A stretch of 64,000 nt of DNA from Mycobacterium colombiense (GTDB lineage Bacteria; Actinomycetota; Actinomycetes; Mycobacteriales; Mycobacteriaceae). The number at the start of each line of letters is the position of its first letter. Position 1 is the stretch's first letter. The notes under the pieces are model-generated. The model was not told where the DNA came from, ran no database searches, and worked only from the letters and a program-made list of their open reading frames with translations. This document shows positions 33,463 through 44,625 of this stretch, in pieces. The translations under genes were made by a program, and so were the position numbers. Location of the stretch: assembly GCF_001953985.1 (NCBI RefSeq), contig NZ_MBEI01000053.1, forward strand, positions 149,730 to 213,729, written 5' to 3'.

Positions 33463-34787
33463 CCTGCCACCTGCAATTCCAGCATCGCTTTGATCCGTTG
33501 CCGGTGGTCGAGGCTCACCGACCGGGCCACACCGTCGAGCAGCGCGCGCACGTCGTCGACGTCGGCACAGGGTTCCTGCCAGACATCGCGCCCGTGCAGC
33601 CGGGCCCACAGCCGGCTCAGGTAGGGCTGCGCGTAGGCGGCCAGGTCGTCGACCACCTGCCGTTGGCGAGGATGAATCGGCCCGTTCTCGGCCAGGTAAC
33701 GCCGGGCGTGCAACACATATGCTTCCTTGCGAAGCCGCGCCTGGATCTGGGTGGCCAAGTCGTAGCGGCAGGAGGCGGACGGATCCAGCGGAGCCAGCTG
33801 GACCGCGACCTCGATGCCGGCCACCAGCGTGGCTTGTTTGTCTTCGGCCAACAGTCCCCACGGCGCGCAGGCCCGGTCGACTTCTTCCTCGCAGAGCAAA
33901 GGGATTTCGGGCAACGCGTCGCGATCCAGGGCACGCCGCAGGGTGGCGCGCACCCGGTCCACCACGCTGCGATCCAGCGGTCGGTCGCCGTCCGGGCTCT
34001 GTGAGATCGCCGGGGGGCGTTGCGGGGCAATCGAACTCAATCCCAACTCGACGAGCGACCATGGCAGCCGGGCGGTGTCGGTGCGGGCCAGCGCGCCCAG
34101 GTTGTACGGGGTGGGGCCGGTGATCATCGCCGTCCAGACCCGCTGACGGGCCGCGGCGGCGCCGTGGCTGCCGGCCGCGCCCAAGACGGTGCCGAGCTCT
34201 GCCCGCAACGGATCGATGGCGGCCTCTCCCGCGCGCACGTCGCGCCAACTGCGCTCCAGCTGCTTGGCCAGCGTGGCAACGACATCGGGGTCCGCGACGT
34301 ATCGATGCAGCACCTCTATCGCGGTGCGATCGCGATCCCGGTGGATCTCGCCGAGCACCGTCGCGGCCGTCTCGTAATCCTGCGGCGTCGGTGGACCTTT
34401 GGTGACGGCGAGTTCGAAGCACACCGGAAAGTACAGTTCCTGCGCGTTCCCGGTGCGAATCCGCTGCCGGCGTCGCTCCAGTTTCAGAGCGTCGAACCAG
34501 GCTGCCGCCGCGCGCAATTCGGAACCGCTACCGACGATGAGGTCATGCATCGCCGTGGCCGTCTCGGGCGCCACGACCGGGGCCGAATACGCGGGGTTGG
34601 ACCGCAGGCGCAGCACCAACGGGTCGATGATGCGTTTGACGGTGCGGCTCAGCGGGCCGCCATCGTCACCGCTGAGCACCTCCACGCCCGGACCGATGGC
34701 CCGCCACGCCGCCTCGATCACCAGCCGCCGCGGATGGCCCGACGTCTCGCCTTCCACGGCGGTCGCTACCTGGGGGTCGGCGCTCAT
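33459..34787 (-). CDS. Hypothetical helical protein, first gene of CHAT-neighbour operon
   Basis: A 442-residue, largely alpha-helical soluble protein that I do not recognise (segments SELRAAAAWFDALKLERRRQRIRTG, VVATLAKQLERSWRDVRAGEAAID, AYAQPYLSRLWARLHGRDVW). No catalytic motif is evident. TATTCT lies exactly six bases before the ATG, predicting a strong leaderless promoter. It is divergent from the 99-residue gene at 34871 and coupled to the downstream gene. Like its partner it occurs next to TPR-CHAT genes and may be its regulator, sensor or substrate. Confidence 0.72.
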   Translation of the reverse strand: MSADPQVATAVEGETSGHPRRLVIEAAWRAIGPGVEVLSGDDGGPLSRTVKRIIDPLVLRLRSNPAYSAPVVAPETATAMHDLIVGSGSELRAAAAWFDALKLERRRQRIRTGNAQELYFPVCFELAVTKGPPTPQDYETAATVLGEIHRDRDRTAIEVLHRYVADPDVVATLAKQLERSWRDVRAGEAAIDPLRAELGTVLGAAGSHGAAAARQRVWTAMITGPTPYNLGALARTDTARLPWSLVELGLSSIAPQRPPAISQSPDGDRPLDRSVVDRVRATLRRALDRDALPEIPLLCEEEVDRACAPWGLLAEDKQATLVAGIEVAVQLAPLDPSASCRYDLATQIQARLRKEAYVLHARRYLAENGPIHPRQRQVVDDLAAYAQPYLSRLWARLHGRDVWQEPCADVDDVRALLDGVARSVSLDHRQRIKAMLELQVAG

Positions 34788-34870
34788 CTGCACAGAATAG
34801 GGCCATCGCAAAGTTTGCGGCAGCAATAAAGTTGGGTTCGGTAGCCGGTGCGCGGCGCGACGCTGATCGG

Positions 34871-35170
34871 ATGAACAAGCTATTGCTGCTGGCCGATTGG
34901 GTCGGGTCGCGCCGCCGCCGGGACGCCGGGAACCGCACCGTCGGGGTCGGCACCGTGCGCAAGGTCAAGCGTCAGGTCTTCATCGAGGTGGTGGCCGTCT
35001 CGGGGGAGACGTTCATCGGCAAGCTGGCGCGATGCGAGGGGGGCCTGGATTTGTCCGTGCTGCGGCCGGGCCTGGTCGTGCTGGTGGCCTTCGATCCGAC
35101 CGCCCGCGAGGAACTTTCGCTGCCCGACGATGTGCTGGCCGTGCACGCGGCCTGGGTGGCATCGCTGTGA
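34871..35170 (+). CDS. Small hypothetical protein between the two CHAT-associated units
   Basis: A 99-residue basic protein (RRRRDAGNRTVGVGTVRKVKRQVFIEVVAVSGETFIGKLARC) followed by an alternating hydrophobic beta pattern, perhaps a small barrel of the SH3 kind. No known family recognised. It ends 3 nt from the convergent CHAT gene and starts 83 nt from the divergent 442-residue gene. The tight spacing suggests it belongs to the same module rather than being an unrelated insertion. Confidence 0.6.
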   Translation: MNKLLLLADWVGSRRRRDAGNRTVGVGTVRKVKRQVFIEVVAVSGETFIGKLARCEGGLDLSVLRPGLVVLVAFDPTAREELSLPDDVLAVHAAWVASL

Positions 35171-35173
35171 GCG

Positions 35174-36559
35174 CTACCGTTCGCCGTCCACGGCGAACGT
35201 GACCAGGGCGGCCCAATACAGCGGGCTGGCACTGAGATCCCCGTCGCGCCAGCGCCGCATCTGCTCTCGCTGCCAACGGTTTACCGCGCATCCGGCTTCC
35301 CGCGCGGCGTCGTGCGCGCCGTCCACGGCGGCCACCAGCTCGGCCATCGGATCGGCCGGTTCGGGCTCCGGCGCACCGGACAACTCGGCGAATTGCCGGT
35401 ACGCCGCCGTCGTCGGCAGCGACCATAAGGTGGCGGTCACCAGTTGCGCGCCGTTCAGGATCATCGCCGCCACCAAACCGGTTGCCTCGTCGAATTGGTA
35501 GTCACCACCCGAGCCGCACGCCAGCAGCGCTACGCGTGGCGGCATCGGCAATCGAAGGGCCATCAGGTCCGAGGCGGTCAATGGGCGGTGATCGCCGATC
35601 GCGTTGGCATCCCCGGGGATATCCGCGGTGTCGGCCAGGTGCAGTGCCGCCCGGTCCGCCCGAGTTCCCTGGTCGTGCTGGTCGTCCGCCGAGCTGGCGT
35701 GGCCGACGTAGAGCAGCCGGCACGGGGTTTGTGCCAGCAGCTCGCCCAGCCACGCGCGGTCGGCGTCTTGCCGGCGGAACAGGTCGAGCACGGTGTCGGC
35801 GCGCGGCAGGACGGGTCGCCGTTCGATGAGTCCGGCGAAATGCGCTGCCACGGGCGTGTGCGGCGAGGGCCTGCCCAGCACCGATCCCAGCGCGGAGTCC
35901 GGTCGCTGTCCCGGCACCCGAGGATCGAGAACGAGCAGCGGCGGCCCTTCTCGCCGGGTGTCCCACCCGGCGGGCGTTCGCGGCGAGTGCACGATGTTGG
36001 GCGGCACCGCCATCAGCACGTCGACCAGCTCCATCAGCCGATGGCCATCGGTGAGCTCGTCGATATTGCCTAGCCGCCAAGGGATTTGGGCCGCCGTGCG
36101 CCCGCTGGCGGTAATCGCGTCCTGGCGCGCACGCACCAGTTCCTCTTTGCTGGGGCCCGACTTCGGGATTGCCAGCAGCCCCCAGGGCATCCGGGCCAGC
36201 CGTGCGCTCGGCGAGACGAACAGCACCGCCCGCGGCGAGGCGACGCATTCGGCCAACAGCTGCCACCCGGGCGTACCGATCAGCAGCACACCCAGGATGT
36301 AGGCGACCGTGAGTTCGGTGTCCGGCTTGGCGAATGGTCCCGTGGCCAGGGCGCGCTGGATGGCATCGTGCCGCGTTTCGGCGCCATGCGGCTCGGGCAG
36401 GGCGGCGGTGAGCTCCTGCAGTGCGGCCAGCAGCAGCGGCTCTTCCAGCACCCAGGTGACGGTCCTCGACGGCTGTCCGACGATCCGCAGGCTGGCGTAG
36501 GTCGCTATCCCGAGGTCGGCGTACCGCAGCACCAGGGTCAGCCGGCCGGCCTCGCTCAT
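35174..36559 (-). CDS. CHAT domain caspase-like peptidase
   Basis: A 461-residue protein whose C-terminal half (about residues 200-461) has the CHAT (caspase HetF associated with TPRs) pattern. The catalytic His287 is in LLYVGHASS and Cys348 in VALLACGSGG, 61 residues apart, each after a hydrophobic strand as in caspases. The N-terminal 200 residues are unassigned. CHAT peptidases are typically activated by a TPR or sensor partner. The ATG at 36559 overlaps the TPR gene's stop (ATGA), so the two are translationally coupled; the in-frame GTG six bases earlier is less likely. Confidence 0.82.
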   Translation of the reverse strand: MSEAGRLTLVLRYADLGIATYASLRIVGQPSRTVTWVLEEPLLLAALQELTAALPEPHGAETRHDAIQRALATGPFAKPDTELTVAYILGVLLIGTPGWQLLAECVASPRAVLFVSPSARLARMPWGLLAIPKSGPSKEELVRARQDAITASGRTAAQIPWRLGNIDELTDGHRLMELVDVLMAVPPNIVHSPRTPAGWDTRREGPPLLVLDPRVPGQRPDSALGSVLGRPSPHTPVAAHFAGLIERRPVLPRADTVLDLFRRQDADRAWLGELLAQTPCRLLYVGHASSADDQHDQGTRADRAALHLADTADIPGDANAIGDHRPLTASDLMALRLPMPPRVALLACGSGGDYQFDEATGLVAAMILNGAQLVTATLWSLPTTAAYRQFAELSGAPEPEPADPMAELVAAVDGAHDAAREAGCAVNRWQREQMRRWRDGDLSASPLYWAALVTFAVDGER

Positions 36560-38244
36560 GGCCACGTCGACCAGGCAGGCTCGGCCGCGGTGACATCGCG
36601 TCCGTAGCGCTGCGAAGCCAGCTCACGATAGTGACTCAGGATCGGCCCCGCCCCGGGTTGCATCTGCAACGGCGGCAACGGCCCCAGCCTGGTCAGCGAC
36701 GCGCCGCCCGCGACGGGTGGGCCCGCGGCGGCCAGCGCGGCGGGCTCCGCGTCGGCGTCGATGGGCACCGACGCGATGGCCGTCGACGCCCATTCTCCGA
36801 TCCGCGGCCTTTGTAGGCCCTCGAAAGTCCCTCGCGCGCTGTGGTATTCGACGAGCTCGCTGATCAGCGCGGTGTTCTCCCACTCCCAGGCCACGGCGAA
36901 CGCGCCGGCCAGGATGGGCGCCGCGATGCCGCTGGCCCAGCGGGCCCGGGCGTCGGCGTCGGCGATCGAATATCGCACCGAGTCAACCGCCAGGGCGGCC
37001 GGCACCTTGAGCTCGGCGGCCTGTTCGAGCTTGGTCATTCCGCGCCAGTACTCCGGCGTGCCGACCTCGCCGCGCAGGATGCCGAGCCCGTCGGCCTGGC
37101 GCGCCTCGGTTTCCTCCAGGGTCTCGTCGGGATCACCCGAGCTGTCGAACCCGAGGTCGGCCAAAGCGTCCGCGCGCCAGACGGTTCCGAGGTGATTGTC
37201 GAGCTGGGCGTACTGCAGCCAGCTGCTGCGCGGCGAGGAGTCCAGCAGTTCGCGGGCCTGCGCGATCAGCTCGACCGCGTCGGAGAAGTGGCTCCAGAAG
37301 ATGGCGATCCAGCTGCGCTGCAACAGGATACGGTGCAGATGCAGCGGCTTTCCCAATTCCCGCCACTGTCGTTCGGCGTGCTCCCAGCATTCGTCGGCGG
37401 CCTCCAGCGCGCCGGCTCCCAGCCGGGTGAGTCCCATGTACAGCCAGCACCGCGCGACGTCGTGGGCCCGCTCGTGGCGGGCGATGACGGGATAGGCCTG
37501 CCCGACCAGTTCCTCGGTGCCGGCGTGGTCGTTGGCCGCCCACCGCGCCGCGGCCCGCTCCAATTGCGCTCTGGCTGCGGCCAGTTCCCACCCGTTGGCG
37601 TGTGCCCGCGCTTCGGCGCGGCGCAGCCACGGCTCGGCTTCCGGCAACCGTCCGGTCTCCACGCAGAACCTGCCGTACCCGGTCGCGGCGGTGACCCACA
37701 GGTGGTCGGCGCGCTCACCGGTGTCCCCGGCACGCCCTATGCCTTCAAGAACCGTCTCCCACAATGGGACTGATCGCACGTGCAGGTCGTCGTCGCACAG
37801 CGCGATCGCGCACAGGACGTGCGCGTACGTGCACAGGTACCGGTGCTCGTCGGCGAGGTCGTCGGGTCCGGAGTCGTTGTCGCACAACGACTCCAGCTCC
37901 GCCGCTGCGCCTTCGTGATCACCCAGCGCCGCGCCCAGTGCCGTCTGCAGGAACTGGGCGCGCCGCGAGTACCGGCGGATCATGTGCGTGATTTCGGCGT
38001 CGGCGGGCAGGCCCGCGTAGATGGCCACGCAGTCCCGAATACGCCGGACCGATTCCCGCACCCCGTCGTAGGCCCCGCGCGCGAGGTAGATCTCGCCAAG
38101 CTGTGCAAGGGCTTCCAGCATCAGGTCGTCGCGGTCCTCGCGCTCGATCCGCGGAATCAACGAGAGCAGCAGGTCGCGTGCCCCGGTCTCATCGGCGGCG
38201 AACGCCATGCGACGCGCCTTATCCAATTCGTCCGGGATCGACAC
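36556..38244 (-). CDS. TPR repeat protein, partner of the CHAT peptidase
   Basis: A 562-residue all-helical protein with tetratricopeptide-like repeats through residues ~10-400 (for example MLEALAQLGEIYLARGAYDGVRESVRRI; ARCWLYMGLTRLGAGALEAADECWEHAERQW; LLQRSWIAIFWSHFSDAVELIAQAREL). The tail (about 440-562) is Pro/Ala-rich. No signal or TM. It probably senses a ligand or scaffold and controls the CHAT peptidase encoded next, whose start codon lies within its stop. The GTG start has a consensus-like TATGAT six bases upstream. A general TPR adaptor role cannot be excluded. Confidence 0.82.
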   Translation of the reverse strand: MSIPDELDKARRMAFAADETGARDLLLSLIPRIEREDRDDLMLEALAQLGEIYLARGAYDGVRESVRRIRDCVAIYAGLPADAEITHMIRRYSRRAQFLQTALGAALGDHEGAAAELESLCDNDSGPDDLADEHRYLCTYAHVLCAIALCDDDLHVRSVPLWETVLEGIGRAGDTGERADHLWVTAATGYGRFCVETGRLPEAEPWLRRAEARAHANGWELAAARAQLERAAARWAANDHAGTEELVGQAYPVIARHERAHDVARCWLYMGLTRLGAGALEAADECWEHAERQWRELGKPLHLHRILLQRSWIAIFWSHFSDAVELIAQARELLDSSPRSSWLQYAQLDNHLGTVWRADALADLGFDSSGDPDETLEETEARQADGLGILRGEVGTPEYWRGMTKLEQAAELKVPAALAVDSVRYSIADADARARWASGIAAPILAGAFAVAWEWENTALISELVEYHSARGTFEGLQRPRIGEWASTAIASVPIDADAEPAALAAAGPPVAGGASLTRLGPLPPLQMQPGAGPILSHYRELASQRYGRDVTAAEPAWSTWP

Positions 38245-38250
38245 GGCTGC

Positions 38251-38256
38251 ATCATA
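38251..38256 (-). promoter_or_regulatory. TATGAT -10 element of the TPR-CHAT operon
   Basis: On the minus strand TATGAT is followed by six bases and the GTG at 38244, placing +1 on the start codon (leaderless). It matches five of six consensus bases, the strongest -10 seen in the window. Confidence 0.55.
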
Positions 38257-38288
38257 AGTCCGGGGGCGGTATCTGGTTGGCCAAACCG

Positions 38289-38327
38289 CGAGCGGCGGAC
38301 GCGTGAGTGAGGCACGTCCGCCGCTCG
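38289..38327 (-). terminator. Hairpin terminator after the LpqH-like gene
   Basis: Thirteen base pairs of perfect stem (arms 38289-38301 and 38315-38327, GC-rich, core GAGCGGCGGACG) enclose a 13-nt loop, 15 nt beyond the stop codon of the lipoprotein gene. There is no strong U-tract, as is usual in mycobacteria. Confidence 0.65.
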
Positions 38328-38341
38328 AGGGCCGCAATCGA

Positions 38342-38833
38342 TCAGCCGCAGGACACCTTGATGGTGAAATCCTTGGTGATCATTCCCGCCATCGGGTTCT
38401 TGATGTCGGCGCCCTGCGCCTGACCGGTGATGGTGTAGGTCTTGCCATCGACCGCGACGCTGGCCGAACCCACCTTCGCGCCCATGTTGTCGCTGACCGC
38501 CAGGGCGTTGCCGTCGACAAAGAGGGCCACCGACTGGACCTTCGGGTTGGCTTCGTCGGTCATCACGACGGCCAGCGCCTGCTGGGCGCCGCCCGTGGAG
38601 CCGCTGCCGATGTCGATCTTGCCGCCGGTCCGCACACACGTCACCGAGGCCGGGTTCACGCCGGCCAGGTCCGTACCGCCCACCTTGACCTGCGCGTTGG
38701 TGCCGGTGGAGGCGCTGGGGGTGGTGCTCGGCGCAGGTGCGGCCGTGTGGCCACCGCCCGAGCATCCCACCAGGGCCACTGAAGCCGCGGCGCAGCCCAG
38801 GGTCCCAATCGCAGCTGCGAGAAGACGTTTCAC
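38342..38833 (-). CDS. LpqH-type 19 kDa lipoprotein
   Basis: A 163-residue lipoprotein of the mycobacterial 19 kDa antigen family. Signal peptide with lipobox LVGC (lipidated Cys24), a Gly/Ser/Thr/Pro-rich linker (residues ~28-48), then the conserved domain with VTCVRTGGKIDIGSG, VMTDEANPKVQSVALFV and a C-terminal ITGQAQGADIKNPMAG...IKVSC with two Cys. Anchored on the outer face of the membrane or cell wall. LpqH paralogues act as TLR2 ligands and glycoproteins. GTG start with GGAAGGAA upstream. Which paralogue is uncertain. Confidence 0.87.
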   Translation of the reverse strand: MKRLLAAAIGTLGCAAASVALVGCSGGGHTAAPAPSTTPSASTGTNAQVKVGGTDLAGVNPASVTCVRTGGKIDIGSGSTGGAQQALAVVMTDEANPKVQSVALFVDGNALAVSDNMGAKVGSASVAVDGKTYTITGQAQGADIKNPMAGMITKDFTIKVSCG

Positions 38834-38976
38834 TTGTAGTTCCTTCCTTCGTGCGCCGCCCCGATGGCGTCGTCCTGGCGCAAGTACAGACCGCCCCGGT
38901 TGCTACCGATCCCAAATTTCGCGGGGCCGAGCCGGTAGGCTGCGTCGATGTCGGAGCCGGCACATGGAGGAACACG

Positions 38977-39357
38977 ATGCTCAGCGTGAAATGGCTGGAA
39001 AAGCCTGAGGCCCATGACTTTCCGGCGGCAGCGGACTATCTCACCATGCTTGCGGACGGCCAGACCGTGAAAAAGGTGGTCAAAAAGCTGAAGTCCGGCA
39101 CCGTGACGCACAGAAAGGCCAAAGACATCCTGCGGGCGGCGCAGCTGAGCCTGCTGCCGGTGGACAACCCGCACGTCGCGGCGGACCTGACCAAGATCGA
39201 GAAGGGCCTGCCCCTCTCGCCCATCCTGCTGGTTCGCGGCGACTTCATGACCGGGGTTCCGTTGCAGATCGCCGACGGCTACCACCGCGTCTGCGCGAGC
39301 TATCACACCGACGAGAACACGGACATCCCAGTCGTCCTCGCGGCGGTCAGCCGCTGA
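38977..39357 (+). CDS. ParB-fold-like hypothetical protein
   Basis: A 126-residue soluble protein of unknown function. The segment ILLVRGDFMTGVPLQIADGYHRVCASYHTDENTDIPVVL resembles the ParB/sulfiredoxin fold, where a DGxHR motif contacts ATP or CTP; here it is DGYHR. The N-terminal half is helical (KKVVKKLKSGTVTHRKAKDILRAAQLSLL). GGAGG lies 6 nt before the ATG. It is divergent from the LpqH-like gene and followed 14 nt later by a crotonase gene, so probably one operon. Assignment to a nucleotide-using enzyme is tentative. Confidence 0.65.
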   Translation: MLSVKWLEKPEAHDFPAAADYLTMLADGQTVKKVVKKLKSGTVTHRKAKDILRAAQLSLLPVDNPHVAADLTKIEKGLPLSPILLVRGDFMTGVPLQIADGYHRVCASYHTDENTDIPVVLAAVSR

Positions 39358-39371
39358 TCGGAGGAATGATC

Positions 39372-40112
39372 ATGATCGACATCAGCATCGTGGGGACCGT
39401 GCAGGTGCTGACGCTGTCATCGGGTGCAGTCAACGCGCAGGATGTCGAGCTGCTCGAAGAGCTCTCTTCGGCGGTGCGCGACCTGGCACGGTCGGCCGCC
39501 GGTGCACTGGTTGTCACCGGTGCGGGCCGAGCTTTCAGCGCCGGCGTCGACCTCAACCGCGTGGTGCAGGGCGGCACCGGCTACACCGATCGGCTGGTAC
39601 CCGCGCTGTCCGCGGCGTTCGAGGCGGTGTTCAGCTATCCGGGGCCAACGGTCGCCGCGATCAACGGCGCCGCCATCGCGGGCGGCTGCGTGCTCGCGTG
39701 CGCCTGCGACCGCCGCCTGATCAGCCCCGAGGCGCAGATCGGTGCGGCCGAGGTGCGCGTCGGGGTGCCGTTCCCGGTCGCCGCGCTGGAGGTCATGCGC
39801 TACGCGTGCGGGGTGCACGCCGATGAGGTGTTGCTGGGCGGCCGCAACTATCGCGGCGGGGATGCCGTGGCCCGCGGGCTGGCCCACCGCGTCGTCGCCG
39901 ACGAGCTCATCGAGGTGGCCGTGGCGGAGGCGTCGGACTTGGGCGGCATCCCGGCCGACGCCTACCGGCAGACGAAGACACAGTTGCACGCCCCGACGAT
40001 GGCGCGCATCCACGAGGCCCGCGGCGTCGATGACGAGGTGCGCCGGATGTGGGGCACGGACGAGACGCTGCGACGCATCGCCGTCTACGTGGAGGGGCTG
40101 CGGCGCCGCTGA
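39372..40112 (+). CDS. Enoyl-CoA hydratase/isomerase family protein
   Basis: A 246-residue crotonase with the standard oxyanion-hole loops TGAGRAFSAGVDL and AAINGAAIAGGCVLACACD. The usual catalytic Glu pair is not obvious in the first loop region, so hydratase activity is uncertain. Unlike the OCH-like protein at 20513 it lacks the His set. Two ATGs exist (39366 and 39372); the second has GGAGG at 7 nt. It converges with lucA with a 1-nt gap. Likely beta-oxidation-type role. Confidence 0.82.
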   Translation: MIDISIVGTVQVLTLSSGAVNAQDVELLEELSSAVRDLARSAAGALVVTGAGRAFSAGVDLNRVVQGGTGYTDRLVPALSAAFEAVFSYPGPTVAAINGAAIAGGCVLACACDRRLISPEAQIGAAEVRVGVPFPVAALEVMRYACGVHADEVLLGGRNYRGGDAVARGLAHRVVADELIEVAVAEASDLGGIPADAYRQTKTQLHAPTMARIHEARGVDDEVRRMWGTDETLRRIAVYVEGLRRR

Positions 40113-40113
40113 A

Positions 40114-42691
<2,578 letters not shown>

Positions 42692-42740
42692 CGACCCTGC
42701 CGGATCCGCATCGTCAGCGCGCGCCGGTAGCCTGCTGACC

Positions 42741-44621
42741 GTGGCCCTCTACCGCAAGTACCGTCCGGCTACCTTCGCCGAAGTGGTGGGGCAGGAGCAC
42801 GTCACCGAACCGCTCTCGATCGCCCTGGAAGCCGGACGGATCAACCACGCGTATTTGTTCTCGGGTCCGCGCGGCTGCGGGAAGACCTCTTCCGCGCGCA
42901 TCCTGGCCCGCTCGCTGAACTGCGTTCAGGGCCCGACGGCCACCCCGTGCGGGGTCTGCGACTCGTGCCAGGCGCTGGCGCCCAACGCGCCCGGCAGCAT
43001 CGACGTGGTCGAACTCGACGCCGCCAGCCACGGCGGCGTGGACGACACCCGCGAGCTGCGCGACCGCGCCTTCTACGCGCCCGCCCAATCGCGCTACCGC
43101 GTGTTCATCGTGGACGAGGCGCACATGGTGACCACCGCGGGGTTCAACGCGCTGCTCAAGATCGTCGAGGAGCCCCCGGAACACCTCATCTTCATCTTCG
43201 CCACCACCGAACCGGAGAAGGTGCTGCCGACGATCCGGTCGCGCACTCATCACTACCCGTTCCGGTTGTTGCCGCCGAAGACGATGCGGTCGTTGATCGG
43301 ACGGATCTGCGAGCAGGAGGGCGTCGTCGTCGACGACGCCGTCTACCCGCTGGTGATCCGCGCCGGCGGCGGCTCGCCCCGCGACACCCTGTCGGTGCTG
43401 GATCAGCTGGTGGCCGGCGCCGAGGGCGGGCACGTGACCTATCAGCGGGCGCTGGGCCTGCTGGGGGCCACCGACCTGGCGCTGATCGACGACGCCGTGG
43501 ACGCCCTCGCCGCCGCCGATGCCGCCGCGCTGTTCGGTGCGGTGGAGTCGGTGATCGATGCGGGGCATGACCCACGGCGGTTCGCCACCGACCTGCTCGA
43601 GCGGTTCCGCGACCTGATCCTGCTGCAGGCCGTTCCGGACGCGGCGAGCCGCGGCGTGGTGGACGCGCCCGAGGACGTGCTGGAGCGGATGCGGGAACAA
43701 GCGACCCGGATCGGGCCGGCGACCCTGACCCGCTACGCCGAGGTGGTGCAGGCGGGGCTGGGGGAGATGCGCGGAGCGACGGCACCGCGCCTGCTGCTCG
43801 AGGTCGTGTGTGCGCGACTGCTGCTGCCCTCGGCCAGCGACACCGAATCGGCGCTGCTGCAACGCGTCGAGCGGATCGAGACCCGGCTGGACATGTCCAT
43901 TCCCGGCTCCGAAGCCCCCGCCGCGGCGCCGCGCAGCGCGCCCGCGCCGGCCCAACCCGAGCCGCCCGTCCGGTTCACCCGGCCCTCCGCGGCGGCCGCC
44001 GCCAAGCCCGAACCGAAACCGGAACCGGAACCGAAGCCCGAGCCCAAGGCGCCCCCCGCCCCCGAACCCCCTGCGGCCGCGGCGCCCGCGCCCGAACCCG
44101 CTCCGCCGCCGGCGGCCGAAACTGCCGCTGCGCCAGGTGAACTCAACACCGCCGCGGTACGCAGCATGTGGCCGACGGTGCGTGAAAAGGTGCGTCAGCG
44201 GAGCCGGACCACCGAGGTGATGCTGGCCGGGGCGACCGTGCGGGCCATCGAGGGCAACACGTTGGTGCTCAGCCATGAATCGGCGCCGCTGGCCAAGCGG
44301 CTCTGCGAACAGCGCAATGCCGACGTCATCGCCGAAGCGCTCAAAGACGCGCTGGGCGTCAACTGGCGGGTGCGCTGCGAGGCCGGCGCACCGGCGCGGC
44401 CCGCGCCACCCTCGCCCGCCGGTGGGGGCGCCGGCCCGGCGGTGTCGAACGTGGCCGAGCCCGCGCCCGACGTCGATACCGCCCGCCGCGACGAAGAGGA
44501 ACACATGCTCGCCGAGGCCGTCCGCGACGAGCAGGCATCGGCGCCGCGCCGCGACCCCGAAGAGGTCGCGCTCGAATTGCTGCAGAGCGAGCTGGGCGCC
44601 CGCCGCATCGACAACGGCTAG
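42741..44621 (+). CDS. dnaX: DNA polymerase III subunit gamma/tau
   Basis: A 626-residue clamp-loader subunit. Walker A is GPRGCGKTS (42-50), Walker B VFIVDEAH (121-128) and the Zn-binding Cys are 61, 70, 73 and 76. After the AAA+ modules (to ~360) comes a Pro/Glu/Ala-rich linker (repeated EPKPEP/PAPEP units, about 385-455) and a C-terminal tau-like domain. It opens the beta clamp and ties leading and lagging polymerases together. GTG start. No obvious slippery heptamer for a short gamma form was noticed. Confidence 0.96.
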   Translation: MALYRKYRPATFAEVVGQEHVTEPLSIALEAGRINHAYLFSGPRGCGKTSSARILARSLNCVQGPTATPCGVCDSCQALAPNAPGSIDVVELDAASHGGVDDTRELRDRAFYAPAQSRYRVFIVDEAHMVTTAGFNALLKIVEEPPEHLIFIFATTEPEKVLPTIRSRTHHYPFRLLPPKTMRSLIGRICEQEGVVVDDAVYPLVIRAGGGSPRDTLSVLDQLVAGAEGGHVTYQRALGLLGATDLALIDDAVDALAAADAAALFGAVESVIDAGHDPRRFATDLLERFRDLILLQAVPDAASRGVVDAPEDVLERMREQATRIGPATLTRYAEVVQAGLGEMRGATAPRLLLEVVCARLLLPSASDTESALLQRVERIETRLDMSIPGSEAPAAAPRSAPAPAQPEPPVRFTRPSAAAAAKPEPKPEPEPKPEPKAPPAPEPPAAAAPAPEPAPPPAAETAAAPGELNTAAVRSMWPTVREKVRQRSRTTEVMLAGATVRAIEGNTLVLSHESAPLAKRLCEQRNADVIAEALKDALGVNWRVRCEAGAPARPAPPSPAGGGAGPAVSNVAEPAPDVDTARRDEEEHMLAEAVRDEQASAPRRDPEEVALELLQSELGARRIDNG

Positions 44622-44625
44622 CGGG

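Noticed and set aside
32323..38244. Interpretation of the CHAT module as a CRISPR-associated or gasdermin system
   Set aside because: No CRISPR repeats, Cas-type effector or lipid-pore-forming protein is visible nearby; the 99-residue neighbour is too small for a gasdermin.
38948..38989. A 13-residue leaderless upstream frame (TAGGCT -10) overlapping the start of the gene at 38977
   Set aside because: The peptide shows no run of regulatory codons and the main gene has its own GGAGG; the geometry may be coincidence.
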